Assembly: GCF_001544695.2 (NCBI RefSeq)
Contig: NZ_FCOM02000043.1
Coordinates: 1-64,000 of the forward strand
Source of the DNA: Caballeronia arvi
GTDB lineage: Bacteria; Pseudomonadota; Gammaproteobacteria; Burkholderiales; Burkholderiaceae
Length of the DNA: 64,000 bases
Direction: 5' to 3'
Positions 1-8,220 of this stretch are shown here, in pieces. A program made the translations under genes and the position numbers. Numbering within the stretch: the first letter of the stretch is position 1; each line of letters begins with the position of its first letter. Below the pieces are notes generated by a model. The model was not told the origin of the DNA, did not search any database, and saw nothing but the letters and a program-made list of their open reading frames with translations.

Positions 1-49
1 CCGATGATAGTGCGGATTCCCGTGTGAAAGTAGGTAATCGTCAGGCTCC
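1..49 (+). rRNA. rrf: 5S ribosomal RNA, 3' end only
   Basis: The first 49 bases match the 3' third of a proteobacterial 5S rRNA: the CCGATGATAGTG segment, the GTGTGAAAGTAGGTAATCG loop-E/helix region and the terminal CAGGCTCC. The 5' part lies outside the window, so this is the tail of an rRNA operon read on the plus strand. A rho-independent terminator follows 14 bases later. Confidence 0.88.
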
Positions 50-63
50 TCATGCAGCAAAAC

Positions 64-94
64 AAAAACCCCACCCCACAAAGGTGGGGTTTTT
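64..94 (+). terminator. Rho-independent terminator of the rRNA operon
   Basis: AAAAACCCCACC pairs with GGTGGGGTTTTT around a 7-nt loop and ends in a T-run. It sits directly after the 5S rRNA, so it is read as the rrn operon terminator. The flanking A and T runs make it potentially bidirectional. Confidence 0.85.
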
Positions 95-192
95 GCGTTG
101 GGCGTGCGATTTGCTCGAGCGCCCAACGCGCTCCTTCCATCACCATTTCATCCTTTCCCCCACGCGTCTCCGGCCAACACAACCTGCGAAAA

Positions 193-212
193 TACTGTAT
201 AAATATACAGTA
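193..212. promoter_or_regulatory. LexA (SOS) box upstream of imuA
   Basis: CTGT-N8-ACAG at 195-210, with perfect 9-bp arms TACTGTATA and TATACAGTA around a central AA, matches the LexA consensus of gamma- and betaproteobacteria. It lies about 70 bp upstream of imuA. imuA-imuB-dnaE2 cassettes are classic LexA targets, so control by DNA damage is expected. Confidence 0.88.
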
Positions 213-279
213 AAAGTCATAGGCCACCGCATGCTCAAGCCATGACAGGCCCTTGCATTCGCGCTGGACGGGGAAACTC

Positions 280-1143
280 ATGGGTGCAGCACTTTCACTG
301 CTCGATATCGGGCTGACATCGCATCTGCAGCGTCAGGTTTGGCAGGGCAGTCCGATCAATGATCCTGACTCGAACATCATCTCGAGCGGCTATCGGATGC
401 TTGATCTCGCCTTGCCCGGCGCAGGCTGGATGCCCGGCTCAGTCACCGAACTGCTGATCGAGGAGAGCGGCGTAGGCGAAATCAGACTATTCGCTCGCAC
501 GCTTCGGGAACTGACGGCGAGCAAAGGCCGCTCGGTCATCTTCATCGCACCACCGTGGAAGCCCAATCTGGCTGGGCTTCGGGCGATGAACATCGCGGTG
601 GAAAAACTGGTCTGGGTCAAGGCGCCCGAGGATCAGGTGCTCTGGGCTGCGGAACAATCATTGAAACAGGACGGGATCGGCGCCGTGTTGATCTGGCTGC
701 CGCAAGTGCGTCCCGAATCCCTGCGAAGGCTGCAAGTCGCGGCTCAGGAAGCGCAGTCGCTGGCGTTTCTCTTTCGCCCGCTCAAAGCGGCGAAGCAATC
801 ATCCGCCGCGCCATTGCGCATGGTCTGCAAGCCAATACTTCCCGCTGACGCGCAGACAATGAACCGCCGCGAATGGATGCAGGCCGTCATGCTCGAAATC
901 GACATCATCAAGCGGCGTGGTCCTTTGCTGGAAAAGCCGCTGCGGTTGAACTTGCCACTGCAGTTGCCCGCGCTGCCCGAACACATTCGCCGCGCGCACG
1001 TCGGCAGGAAAGCACGAGAGGTCAAACATGTTGTGGATAGCGGTGACATTGCCGCTTTTATCGCTCGAAGCCGTCAGGCCGCCTTCGATGCCCTCAGCGC
1101 AGGCGAGCTCGACATCGCCTGGAGCGAACTCGACGGCGAATGA
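280..1143 (+). CDS. imuA: ImuA, SOS mutagenesis RecA-like accessory protein
   Basis: About 287 aa. It is the RecA/SulA-related partner of ImuB and DnaE2 in damage-induced translesion synthesis. The sequence shows the ImuA-type N-terminus (GYRMLDLALPGAGWMPGSVTELL) and the RecA-like core segment RSVIFIAPPWKPNLAGL. I chose ATG 280, which has GGGGA a few bases upstream, over a TTG 27 nt earlier. It is the first gene of the SOS cassette behind the LexA box. Its last 116 nt overlap imuB in another frame, which suggests translational coupling. Confidence 0.85.
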   Translation: MGAALSLLDIGLTSHLQRQVWQGSPINDPDSNIISSGYRMLDLALPGAGWMPGSVTELLIEESGVGEIRLFARTLRELTASKGRSVIFIAPPWKPNLAGLRAMNIAVEKLVWVKAPEDQVLWAAEQSLKQDGIGAVLIWLPQVRPESLRRLQVAAQEAQSLAFLFRPLKAAKQSSAAPLRMVCKPILPADAQTMNRREWMQAVMLEIDIIKRRGPLLEKPLRLNLPLQLPALPEHIRRAHVGRKAREVKHVVDSGDIAAFIARSRQAAFDALSAGELDIAWSELDGE

Positions 1144-2668
1144 CGACATTGATCAGCCATGCTTCGCGCTTGCCGATCACGCTCGCATCCTGATGCCCGA
1201 TCTCGTCGCGTTTCGACTTGGCGTGCGGCCCGGCAGCACGCGCGCGCATGCGTTCGCGCTGGCACCGCAGTTGACGCTGCTGGCCGTCGACATTCGCGCA
1301 GAGCAGAACGCACTCGAAGCCGTTGCGCTGGCGCTGCTCGCGTTCACGCCCAAGGTCGTGCTTGCTCATGCGAATACCGTGCTGCTCGAAGTCGGCGCGA
1401 GCATGCGGCTTTTCGGGGGACTGCGCGCGTTGCTGTCCAGGGTGACATCGACGGTGAAAGGATGCGGTTTCACCTCGCGCATGGGCTGCGCGCCGACGGC
1501 ATGGGGCTCGTGGTTGCTGGCGCACGCACGCACGCGCCGTGTTGCGCGTCGCGTGCGTATCGTGAAAGAGACGACGCTCTTACACGCGCTCGATGCGCTG
1601 CCCGTATCGCTCGTCCCGTCGGCGCACTCGCACGGCAACGTGTTCGAGCAGATCGGTTGCGCGACGCTTGCCGATTTGCGTCGTTTGCCGCGCAAGGGCG
1701 TCGCGCGACGGTTCGGGCAAGGCGTCCTGCAATGGCTTGCGCAAGCGTACGGGCAGGCGCCCGATCCGCGCGAGGCGTTCTGCGCGCCGGCGTCGTTCGA
1801 AGCGCGGCTCGAATTGCAGGCGCGCGTGGAAAGCGCCGACGCGCTGCTGTTCGCCGCTCGTCGGCTCGTGCTGCAACTCGCCGGCTGGCTCGCCGCGCAT
1901 CATGCGGCGGTCAGCGAATTTTCGCTGCTGCTCGAGCACGAACTGGCTGCTCGTCACGCGCCGAAAACGTCGACATTCAAAGTCGCGTGGGCCGTGCCGA
2001 CGCGCGAAGCCGAACACATTCTCTGGTTACTGCGCGAGAAGCTGAATCAGACGACGCTCGCTGCTCCCGTGATCGAAATGAAGCTTCTCGCCGACAAGGT
2101 CAGCGAGCATGCGCCGCCGCCCGACACCCTGTTTCCGTTGCCCGGTTCCGACAGCGACTCGATGGCGCAACTGCTCGAACGCCTGAGCGCGCGACTCGGT
2201 GCGGAGAATGTCGTGCAACTGGTCGCGCGGGACGATCACAGGCCCGAGGCAGCGATGACGGTCGAAGCCTGCAAGCCTGCGCGTGAAACGAAGCCCAAGC
2301 GCGGGAAAAAGGGCGGGAAAAAAACGCCGACAACAGTTAAAACACAAGCCGAACGCGAGCCGGAACCGGAAGAAGCGCAAGCCGAACCCGGCGAACCGCT
2401 CGAACTGCCGGATCTCGCGGTGCCTCAGCAACCGCGTCCGGCGTGGATACTCGAAACGCCGCAAAAGCTCATGCTGCGCAACGAGCGGCCGTTCTATCGT
2501 CGTCCGTTGAAGCTGATCAGCCGCACCGAGCGCATCGAGGCGGGATGGTGGGACGGCAACGGTGTGCAGCGCGATTACTACGTCGCCGCCGACGATCGCG
2601 GCCGCATGTTCTGGCTCTATCGCGAACGTCTCAGCGGTTACTGGTTCCTGCACGGTTTTTTCGGGTGA
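1028..2668 (+). CDS. imuB: ImuB, Y-family polymerase-like protein of the mutasome
   Basis: 546 aa. It starts MLWIAVTLPLL, as usual for betaproteobacterial ImuB. ImuB proteins are catalytically inactive Y-family (UmuC/DinB-like) proteins that bridge the beta clamp, DnaE2 and ImuA. Consistent with this, the region where active Y-family enzymes carry a catalytic Asp-Glu pair reads NTVLLEVGAS here. A Lys- then Glu/Pro-rich linker at roughly residues 415-460 separates the polymerase-like part from a conserved C-terminal module (residues 470-546, rich in W, Y and R). It starts inside imuA and ends 6 nt before dnaE2. Family assignment is firm; loss of catalysis is inferred from the motif. Confidence 0.85.
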   Translation: MLWIAVTLPLLSLEAVRPPSMPSAQASSTSPGANSTANDDIDQPCFALADHARILMPDLVAFRLGVRPGSTRAHAFALAPQLTLLAVDIRAEQNALEAVALALLAFTPKVVLAHANTVLLEVGASMRLFGGLRALLSRVTSTVKGCGFTSRMGCAPTAWGSWLLAHARTRRVARRVRIVKETTLLHALDALPVSLVPSAHSHGNVFEQIGCATLADLRRLPRKGVARRFGQGVLQWLAQAYGQAPDPREAFCAPASFEARLELQARVESADALLFAARRLVLQLAGWLAAHHAAVSEFSLLLEHELAARHAPKTSTFKVAWAVPTREAEHILWLLREKLNQTTLAAPVIEMKLLADKVSEHAPPPDTLFPLPGSDSDSMAQLLERLSARLGAENVVQLVARDDHRPEAAMTVEACKPARETKPKRGKKGGKKTPTTVKTQAEREPEPEEAQAEPGEPLELPDLAVPQQPRPAWILETPQKLMLRNERPFYRRPLKLISRTERIEAGWWDGNGVQRDYYVAADDRGRMFWLYRERLSGYWFLHGFFG

Positions 2669-2674
2669 TGCGCG

Positions 2675-5600
2675 ATGGATGATCTGAGCGACATCATCGG
2701 ACTGGATGATGACAATACGTTTCCCGGCTCGATGTCGGCGTCGGCGCTGTTGCCCGGCTACGCCGAGCTGCATTGCCTGAGCAACTTCTCGTTTCTGCGC
2801 GGTGCGTCGCATGCGCAGGAACTGGCCGCGGCCGCGCTCGAGCACGGCTATACCGCGCTCGCGATCACGGACGAGTGCTCGCTCGCGGGTGTCGTGCGCG
2901 CGCATGCCGCGATCAAGGATATCGAAGCGAAGGCGCAAGCCGCGGCCGAAGAAGCGCGGAAGGCCGGCGAGCCGCCGCCGAAGAAGCAGAACCTGAAGCT
3001 GATCGTCGGCAGCGAATTGCATCTCACCGATGCCAACGGCGAGCCGTTCTGCACGCTCGTCGCGCTTGCGATGAATCGTGCGGGCTACGGCAATTTGTCG
3101 GAGCTGATTTCGCTCGCGCGCTCGCGTTCGCCCAAAGGCACGTACAGAATCGGTCCGGAAGATTTCACCGATCCCGCCGCTTCATCGGATACCGCGGACC
3201 TGCGTGGCGATATCGCGCATCTGAAGCATTTGCCCGATTGCCTGCTGATCCTCGTGCCGCAGCGCTCCGCAACGCTCGCCGACACGCTCGATCGCGCGCA
3301 CTGGCTGGCCGGTTTCGCCGCGGGCCGCGCGTGGCTCGCGCTGGAGCTATGGCAGGACGGCAGCGACGACGAACGTCTCGCCTCATCGCGCGTGATCGCC
3401 GAAGCGAGCGGATTGCCGCTCGTCGCGGCAAGCGGCGCGCTGATGCACGCGCGCTCGCGCAAGCCTTTGCAGGACACGCTGACCGCGATTCGCCTGAATC
3501 GGCCGCTCGCCGAATGTGGCTATGCGCTCGAAGCGAACGCGGAGCGGCATCTGCGCACGCGGTTGCGCATCGGCGCGCTGTATCCGAAAGAGGCGATCAG
3601 GGAAACGCTGAGAGTGGCCGCCCGTTGCACCTTCAAACTCGGCGAGCTCAAGTACGAATATCCCGAGGAACTGGTGCCGCCCGGCGAAACGCCCGCGAGC
3701 TACTTGCGCAAACAGGTGATCGCGGGCGCGCTCAAGCGCTGGCCGAACGGCATGGACGCCGAGACCATCGGTCTCATCGAAAAGGAACTGGCGCTCGTCG
3801 CGCATCTGGAATACGAGAAGTACTTTCTGACGGTCTACGACATCGTCGCGTTTGCGCGCAGTCAAGGGATTTTGTGTCAGGGCCGCGGCTCGGCGGCGAA
3901 TTCGATCATCTGCTATTGCCTTTTCATCACCGAGCTCGATCCGGTTCGTATGGACTTGCTGATCGAACGCTTCATTTCCCAGGCGCGTAACGAGCCACCC
4001 GATATCGACGTCGATTTCGAGCATCAGCGGCGCGAGGAAGTCATCCAGTACATCTATCGGAAGTACGGACGGCATCGCGCGTCGCTGGCGGCGTCGGTCA
4101 TCACGTATCACACGCGCAGCGCGCTGAAGGATGTCGGCCGCGCGCTCGGACTGGATGCGTCGCTGATCGAGCGTATCGGCAAGTCGCAGCAGTGGTGGGA
4201 CGGGCCGTCGGCGGTGGCGGGCTATCTCAGGGAAGCGGGCTTCAGCGACGATTCGCACGTCACGAAGCATCTCATCCGCCTGACGCGCGAGTTGCGCGGC
4301 TTTCCGCGGCATCTGTCGCAGCACGTCGGCGGTTTCGTCATCGCGCGGGAGCGCTTGTCGAGACTCGTGCCGATCGAAAACGCCGCGATGAAAGACCGCT
4401 GCGTGATCCAGTGGGACAAGGACGATATCGATCAGCTGAAGCTTCTGAAAGTGGATGTACTCGCGCTCGGCATGCTCTCGGCGATCCGGCGCGCGCTCGA
4501 ATTCGTCGCGCTGCGGCGCGGCGTGCCGGGCTTCAGCATCCAGCACATTCGCCGCGAGGATGCAGCGGTCTATGAGATGTGCTGTCGCGCGGACACCATC
4601 GGCGTGTTTCAGATCGAATCGCGCGCGCAGCAGAGCATGCTGCCGCGCTTGCGGCCGCAAAAGTATTACGACCTCGTGATCGAAGTGGCGATCGTGCGGC
4701 CCGGCCCGATTCAGGGCGGCATGGTGCATCCGTATCTGCGTCGCAAGCAGGGCCTGGAAGACGAGGACTATCCGAAAGAGGAATTGCGGCCGGTGCTTGG
4801 CCGCACGCTCGGCGTGCCGATCTTTCAGGAGCAGGTGATGAAGCTTGCGATGGTCGCGGCGGGCTACACGGCGGAACAGGCCGATCAGTTGCGCCGCGCG
4901 ATGGCCGCCTGGCGTCGCGGCAGCTATCTGGAGGCGTATCAGGCCGATCTGATGAAGAAGATGCTCGCTCGCGGTTACGAGCACGATTTCGCCGCGCGCG
5001 TGTGCAAGCAGATCGAGGGATTCGGCGAATACGGCTTTCCGGAGAGTCATTCGGCGAGCTTCGCGCTGCTCGTCTATTTCAGCGCGTGGATCAAGCGTTA
5101 CGAACCGGCGGCATTTCTGGCCGGCCTCTTGAACAGCCAGCCGCTCGGTTTCTATTCGCCGTCGCAACTCGTGCAGGACGCGCGGCGTCATGGTGTGGCG
5201 GTGTTCGCGCCCGATGTTTCCCTGAGCGACTGGGAATCGGTGCTGGAAGCGCGCGCGGGCAACGGCGAGCGCATCGCGTTCGATGACGGCAAGGAGCGTC
5301 GGCGTCAACAGTTCTATGGCGTGCCGCTGCCGGATCACGTGTTCCGGAAGACCGTGCGGCGCGCGGCGCGCAGACTCAAAAAGCGCGTCGTGCTGGACGG
5401 ACGTCGATACGGTGCGAGCGGGCCGGGTGTGCGCATCGGCCTGAGTCTCATCAAGGGTCTGCAGCAAGCCGCCGCCGAGCGGATCATGGCCGCGCGCGCG
5501 CAAGCGCCATTCACCGATGTCGACGATCTCACGCGCCGCGCTGCCTTGTCGCGCCGCGATCTCGAAGCGCTTGCGGCGGGCAATGCGCTCGCGAGCATTG

Positions 5601-6127
5601 CGGGACATCGGCGTCAGGCGTGGTGGGCGGTCACGGCGCAGCAGCGCGCGCCGGAATTGCTGCGCGATGCGCCGATGAGCGAAGCGCCGCTTCTGCTGCC
5701 GGAAGCATCGGAAGGCCGCGAAATCGTCGATGACTACGCGAGTCTCGGGCTCACGCTCAATCGTCATCCGCTCGCGCTGCTGCGTGCAAAGCTGGCGCGC
5801 ATGCGCTTCAAGACCGCCGAGGAACTCGCTCACCACAAGAACGGACGCTTCGTGCGGGCATGCGGCATTGTGACGGTGCGGCAACGGCCGGGCACGGCGA
5901 ACGGCACGATCTTCGTCTCGATCGAAGACGAAACCGGTGCGATCAATGTGATCGTCTGGCCCGGACTCGTCGAGAAGCAGCGCAAGGTGCTGCTAGGGGC
6001 GTCGCTGCTCGGCGTGCACGGCGTCTGGCAAATGGAAGGCGAGGTGCGGCATCTGGTAGCGCAGCGGCTCGAAGACCATAGCGCACTGCTTGGCCGACTT
6101 GCCGCGTCGAGCCGCGATTTTCACTGA
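2675..6127 (+). CDS. dnaE2: Error-prone DNA polymerase DnaE2
   Basis: 1150 aa, a C-family polymerase of the DnaE2 type that performs mutagenic translesion synthesis with ImuA and ImuB. The PHP domain begins with YAELHCLSNFSFLRGASH (about residues 29-46). The polymerase catalytic motif PDIDVDF lies near residues 441-447. The C-terminal OB-fold region ends near residue 1125. Compared with textbook DnaE2 there is a charged insertion (EAKAQAAAEEARKAGEPP) in the PHP domain, and an Arg/Lys-rich one near residues 870-905. An alternative ATG at 2732 would remove the first 19 residues. The stop overlaps the stop of the convergent gene at 6121 by 7 nt. Confidence 0.92.
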   Translation: MDDLSDIIGLDDDNTFPGSMSASALLPGYAELHCLSNFSFLRGASHAQELAAAALEHGYTALAITDECSLAGVVRAHAAIKDIEAKAQAAAEEARKAGEPPPKKQNLKLIVGSELHLTDANGEPFCTLVALAMNRAGYGNLSELISLARSRSPKGTYRIGPEDFTDPAASSDTADLRGDIAHLKHLPDCLLILVPQRSATLADTLDRAHWLAGFAAGRAWLALELWQDGSDDERLASSRVIAEASGLPLVAASGALMHARSRKPLQDTLTAIRLNRPLAECGYALEANAERHLRTRLRIGALYPKEAIRETLRVAARCTFKLGELKYEYPEELVPPGETPASYLRKQVIAGALKRWPNGMDAETIGLIEKELALVAHLEYEKYFLTVYDIVAFARSQGILCQGRGSAANSIICYCLFITELDPVRMDLLIERFISQARNEPPDIDVDFEHQRREEVIQYIYRKYGRHRASLAASVITYHTRSALKDVGRALGLDASLIERIGKSQQWWDGPSAVAGYLREAGFSDDSHVTKHLIRLTRELRGFPRHLSQHVGGFVIARERLSRLVPIENAAMKDRCVIQWDKDDIDQLKLLKVDVLALGMLSAIRRALEFVALRRGVPGFSIQHIRREDAAVYEMCCRADTIGVFQIESRAQQSMLPRLRPQKYYDLVIEVAIVRPGPIQGGMVHPYLRRKQGLEDEDYPKEELRPVLGRTLGVPIFQEQVMKLAMVAAGYTAEQADQLRRAMAAWRRGSYLEAYQADLMKKMLARGYEHDFAARVCKQIEGFGEYGFPESHSASFALLVYFSAWIKRYEPAAFLAGLLNSQPLGFYSPSQLVQDARRHGVAVFAPDVSLSDWESVLEARAGNGERIAFDDGKERRRQQFYGVPLPDHVFRKTVRRAARRLKKRVVLDGRRYGASGPGVRIGLSLIKGLQQAAAERIMAARAQAPFTDVDDLTRRAALSRRDLEALAAGNALASIAGHRRQAWWAVTAQQRAPELLRDAPMSEAPLLLPEASEGREIVDDYASLGLTLNRHPLALLRAKLARMRFKTAEELAHHKNGRFVRACGIVTVRQRPGTANGTIFVSIEDETGAINVIVWPGLVEKQRKVLLGASLLGVHGVWQMEGEVRHLVAQRLEDHSALLGRLAASSRDFH

Positions 6128-7059
6128 TCCGGCATGTTCGGATAGTTCGCGAGCAACCCCGCGATGGCGATGTCGAACGGCGTGCGCCGGCCGATGCCGA
6201 GCGCTTCCAGCCGGCCGGAATCGAGATGACAGTCGCGCGGGCGCGGCGTCGCGTCCGTCGGCGTGCGCTGCGCGACGAGCTTCGCGTCCACCTTCAGCAC
6301 GCGCGCGATGCGTTCGGCGATATCGAATTTCGTCATCGGCTCGTCGCCGGACCATTGGGTGATGCCCGAAATCGTCGCGCCTTTCGCGTGTTGTTCGAGC
6401 ATGCCGCGGATCACCACGGCAACATCGGGCGTGAAAGTCGGATAGCGCGTCGCCCAGGCGTCCATCGACGCGGGCGGGTTCGCCGGATCGGCGGACTCGA
6501 CGATCGCGGGCGTGAGACTCGTCACCGCCGATTCGTTCCAGTCGGCAAACGGCCCGTAAAGCAACGGCAGGCGCAACACGCAGGATGCCGGGTCGCTTGC
6601 GAGCAGCGCGCGCTCGCCGTCCAGCTTGCTTCGGCCGTACGCGTTGAGCGGCGCGGTCGTGTCGTCGGGGAAATAGGGTGGGGCGGCGCCGTCGAACACG
6701 TAGTCGGTCGAAATCGACAGCACCCACGCGCCGAGCGAACGCGCTTCGGCCGAGATCACGCTTAATGCATCGACGTTCAACGCGCGCGCGCGCGCCGGAT
6801 CGTTCTCGCACATATCCGGACGCCGCTCCGCCGCCGTGACGACGATCGCATCGGGTGCGAACTCGCGAAGAAAGGTGCGCACCGCTTCATAGTCCAGCAA
6901 ATCGAGCTTGACGCTCCGGGCGTCGGCGCGGCTGCGGGCCGTGTGCACAATGCGCCAGTCCTTCGCGCTGGGCGCGCTCGCCAGTTCGCCAGCGATGGCG
7001 CGTCCCAGAAGTCCCGACGCGCCGATGAGTGCGACGGTAAAACGGTCTCCCGGCCTCAT
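6121..7059 (-). CDS. RmlD/MAT2B-like SDR-family oxidoreductase
   Basis: 312 aa. It is an extended short-chain dehydrogenase/reductase resembling dTDP-4-dehydrorhamnose reductase (RmlD) and the MAT2B family. The NAD(P) motif GASGLLG is at residues 13-19, STDYVFDG at 117-124, and the catalytic YxxxK is Y141-K145. There are no rml or LPS genes nearby. Instead its ATG overlaps the copZ stop by 4 nt (ATGA), so the two are co-transcribed from the CueR-type promoter. Substrate unknown; a role in dTDP-rhamnose synthesis is not supported by the context. Confidence 0.75.
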   Translation of the reverse strand: MRPGDRFTVALIGASGLLGRAIAGELASAPSAKDWRIVHTARSRADARSVKLDLLDYEAVRTFLREFAPDAIVVTAAERRPDMCENDPARARALNVDALSVISAEARSLGAWVLSISTDYVFDGAAPPYFPDDTTAPLNAYGRSKLDGERALLASDPASCVLRLPLLYGPFADWNESAVTSLTPAIVESADPANPPASMDAWATRYPTFTPDVAVVIRGMLEQHAKGATISGITQWSGDEPMTKFDIAERIARVLKVDAKLVAQRTPTDATPRPRDCHLDSGRLEALGIGRRTPFDIAIAGLLANYPNMPDQ

Positions 7060-7262
7060 GCCGACGCGACGCCGACGACCGTATAACCCGCCTCGTCGAT
7101 GGCTTCCTTCAGCGCATCGTTAGGTTGCGTCGACTCGACGGCGACCCTGCCTCGCTCCAGATCGACGCGAACCTGCGCCTGCGCATCGATTTCCTGAATC
7201 GCGCGCGTCACAGCCGCGACGCAGTGCTGGCAACTCATGCCTTGAACTTCGAATTCCGTCAT
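7056..7262 (-). CDS. copZ: CopZ-like copper chaperone (HMA domain)
   Basis: 68 aa, a single heavy-metal-associated domain. GMSCQHC places the metal-binding cysteines at C11 and C14. Such proteins carry Cu(I) in the cytoplasm to exporters or regulators. No CopA ATPase is adjacent here. It is the first gene after the CueR-type promoter at 7296-7326 and overlaps the downstream SDR gene by 4 nt. The divergent cueR gene makes copper control likely. Confidence 0.85.
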   Translation of the reverse strand: MTEFEVQGMSCQHCVAAVTRAIQEIDAQAQVRVDLERGRVAVESTQPNDALKEAIDEAGYTVVGVASA

Positions 7263-7295
7263 TGCAATTTCCTCATGAAGATTTCGATCAACGAC

Positions 7296-7326
7296 ATCGT
7301 ATACCTTGCCATCATGGGAAGGTGTA
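7296..7326 (-). promoter_or_regulatory. CueR-type promoter/operator for copZ
   Basis: On the minus strand, -35 TACACC (7326-7321) and -10 TACGAT (7301-7296) are separated by 19 bp, the over-long spacer typical of MerR-family promoters. Inside lies the dyad ACCTTGCC-N5-GGGAAGGT (7303-7323, plus-strand orientation), which resembles the Escherichia coli copA operator. It lies between divergent cueR and copZ. Confidence 0.82.
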
Positions 7327-7357
7327 GAGTCGAAATGACATTTTTTCGGAGCAGGAC

Positions 7358-7744
7358 ATGAACATCGGTGAAGCGGCTCGCGCTTCGGGCGTCACGGCGA
7401 AGATGATTCGCTACTACGAGAGCGTTGGATTGCTCAATCCGGTCGGTCGGACTTCGGCGGGATACCGCGTTTATGGCGATCAGGAAGTGCACGCGCTGCG
7501 CTTCGTGCGGCAGGCGCGCCGGCTCGGCTTTCTCGTCGAGGATATCCGTAAGTTGCTGGCGCTTTGGCAGGATCGGTCGCGGGCGAGCGCCGAGGTCAAG
7601 TCGATTGCGCTGGAGCATGTCGCGGAACTGGACCGCCGCATTGCCGAGTTGACGGAAATGCGCGACACGCTGTCGCATCTGGCGAAGCACTGCCACGGCG
7701 ATGCTCGGCCGGATTGTCCTATTTTGGATAAGCTCGCTCAGTGA
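7358..7744 (+). CDS. cueR: CueR, copper-responsive MerR-family regulator
   Basis: 128 aa. It has an N-terminal MerR HTH (MNIGEAARASGVTAKMIRYY), a dimerisation helix and a C-terminal metal loop with C112 and C120 (CHGDARPDC). Both cysteine positions and Ser77 agree with Escherichia coli CueR, where Ser at 77 marks sensors of monovalent copper, silver or gold rather than zinc. It is divergent from copZ across a MerR-type operator. A second matching operator lies at 8680-8700, so the regulon probably has at least two local promoters. Confidence 0.88.
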   Translation: MNIGEAARASGVTAKMIRYYESVGLLNPVGRTSAGYRVYGDQEVHALRFVRQARRLGFLVEDIRKLLALWQDRSRASAEVKSIALEHVAELDRRIAELTEMRDTLSHLAKHCHGDARPDCPILDKLAQ

Positions 7745-7901
7745 TGCCCTAAACTGGTGCATCAGCAGACGCAATCCGGCGCTCAAAGCGGCTAATAGTC
7801 CGAAAAAACAGCGACTTGAAGCAAATACTCTGCCTGCACCATTCCGAAAACGAATGCACACTATTCAAGCATTTCACTACCACACCGCGAATCTTCTACT
7901 C

Positions 7902-7937
7902 TATAATCCGGGTATTCCCTAACGGGTAATCCCTGAC
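7902..7937 (+). promoter_or_regulatory. Putative promoter and direct repeat before the DUF3563 gene
   Basis: A perfect -10 TATAAT lies at 7902-7907; no convincing -35 is visible at 17 bp, although TTCACT occurs farther upstream at 7873-7878. Directly downstream, GGGTATTCCCTAAC and GGGTAATCCCTGAC form adjacent 14-bp repeats differing at two positions, a possible regulator site near the expected transcription start. The 233-bp gap between cueR and this gene otherwise shows nothing recognisable. Confidence 0.45.
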
Positions 7938-7977
7938 CCGAACCGCCAGGGATCTTTTAAAGACCTTGGAGCACATC

Positions 7978-8124
7978 ATGTTTGCATTCATCATCGAAAA
8001 ACTGAGCATCTGGTTTGAAGTCGCCGAGCAGCGCCGCCGCGAAGCGTACCTTGCGCAATCGACGGACATCGTCCAGCTCGAACAGCGCATCCGTTCGCTC
8101 GAAACCAACGGTTACAACGCGTAA
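7978..8124 (+). CDS. DUF3563-family micro-protein, 48 aa
   Basis: 48 aa, starting MFAFIIEKLSIWFE and ending SLETNGYNA. It matches the DUF3563 family, short proteins common in Burkholderiaceae and of unknown function. The N-terminal half is an amphipathic aromatic/hydrophobic helix and the middle (AEQRRREAYLAQ) is strongly charged. A GGAG ribosome binding site lies 9 nt upstream, and a rho-independent terminator follows at 8167-8191, so it is a self-contained transcription unit. A 14-bp imperfect direct repeat (GGGTATTCCCTAAC / GGGTAATCCCTGAC) precedes it. Confidence 0.8.
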   Translation: MFAFIIEKLSIWFEVAEQRRREAYLAQSTDIVQLEQRIRSLETNGYNA

Positions 8125-8166
8125 GCGTTTCGTTCCAGGCGCCGAGCGCGCCGGACGTAAAAGTTG

Positions 8167-8191
8167 AAAAGCCCCGCAATGCGGGGCTTTT
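8167..8191 (+). terminator. Rho-independent terminator after the DUF3563 gene
   Basis: AAAAGCCCCGC-AAT-GCGGGGCTTTT is a short-loop, GC-rich hairpin with A and T flanks. It lies between two convergent genes and can serve both the DUF3563 gene (plus) and the DUF305 gene (minus). Confidence 0.88.
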
Positions 8192-8220
8192 GCTTTTCTG
8201 CTACAACGCGAGTTTGCTTG

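Noticed and set aside
24..245. 73-aa plus-strand reading frame at the window start
   Set aside because: It runs through the 5S rRNA end, the rrn terminator and the LexA box and has no protein-like features.
1028..1143. Possible frameshift splitting imuA and imuB
   Set aside because: Both proteins are complete and recognisable with proper ends; this is a genuine gene overlap.
3383..5884. 833-aa minus-strand open frame
   Set aside because: It is a high-GC shadow antisense to dnaE2; Arg/His/Ala-rich composition without any motif.
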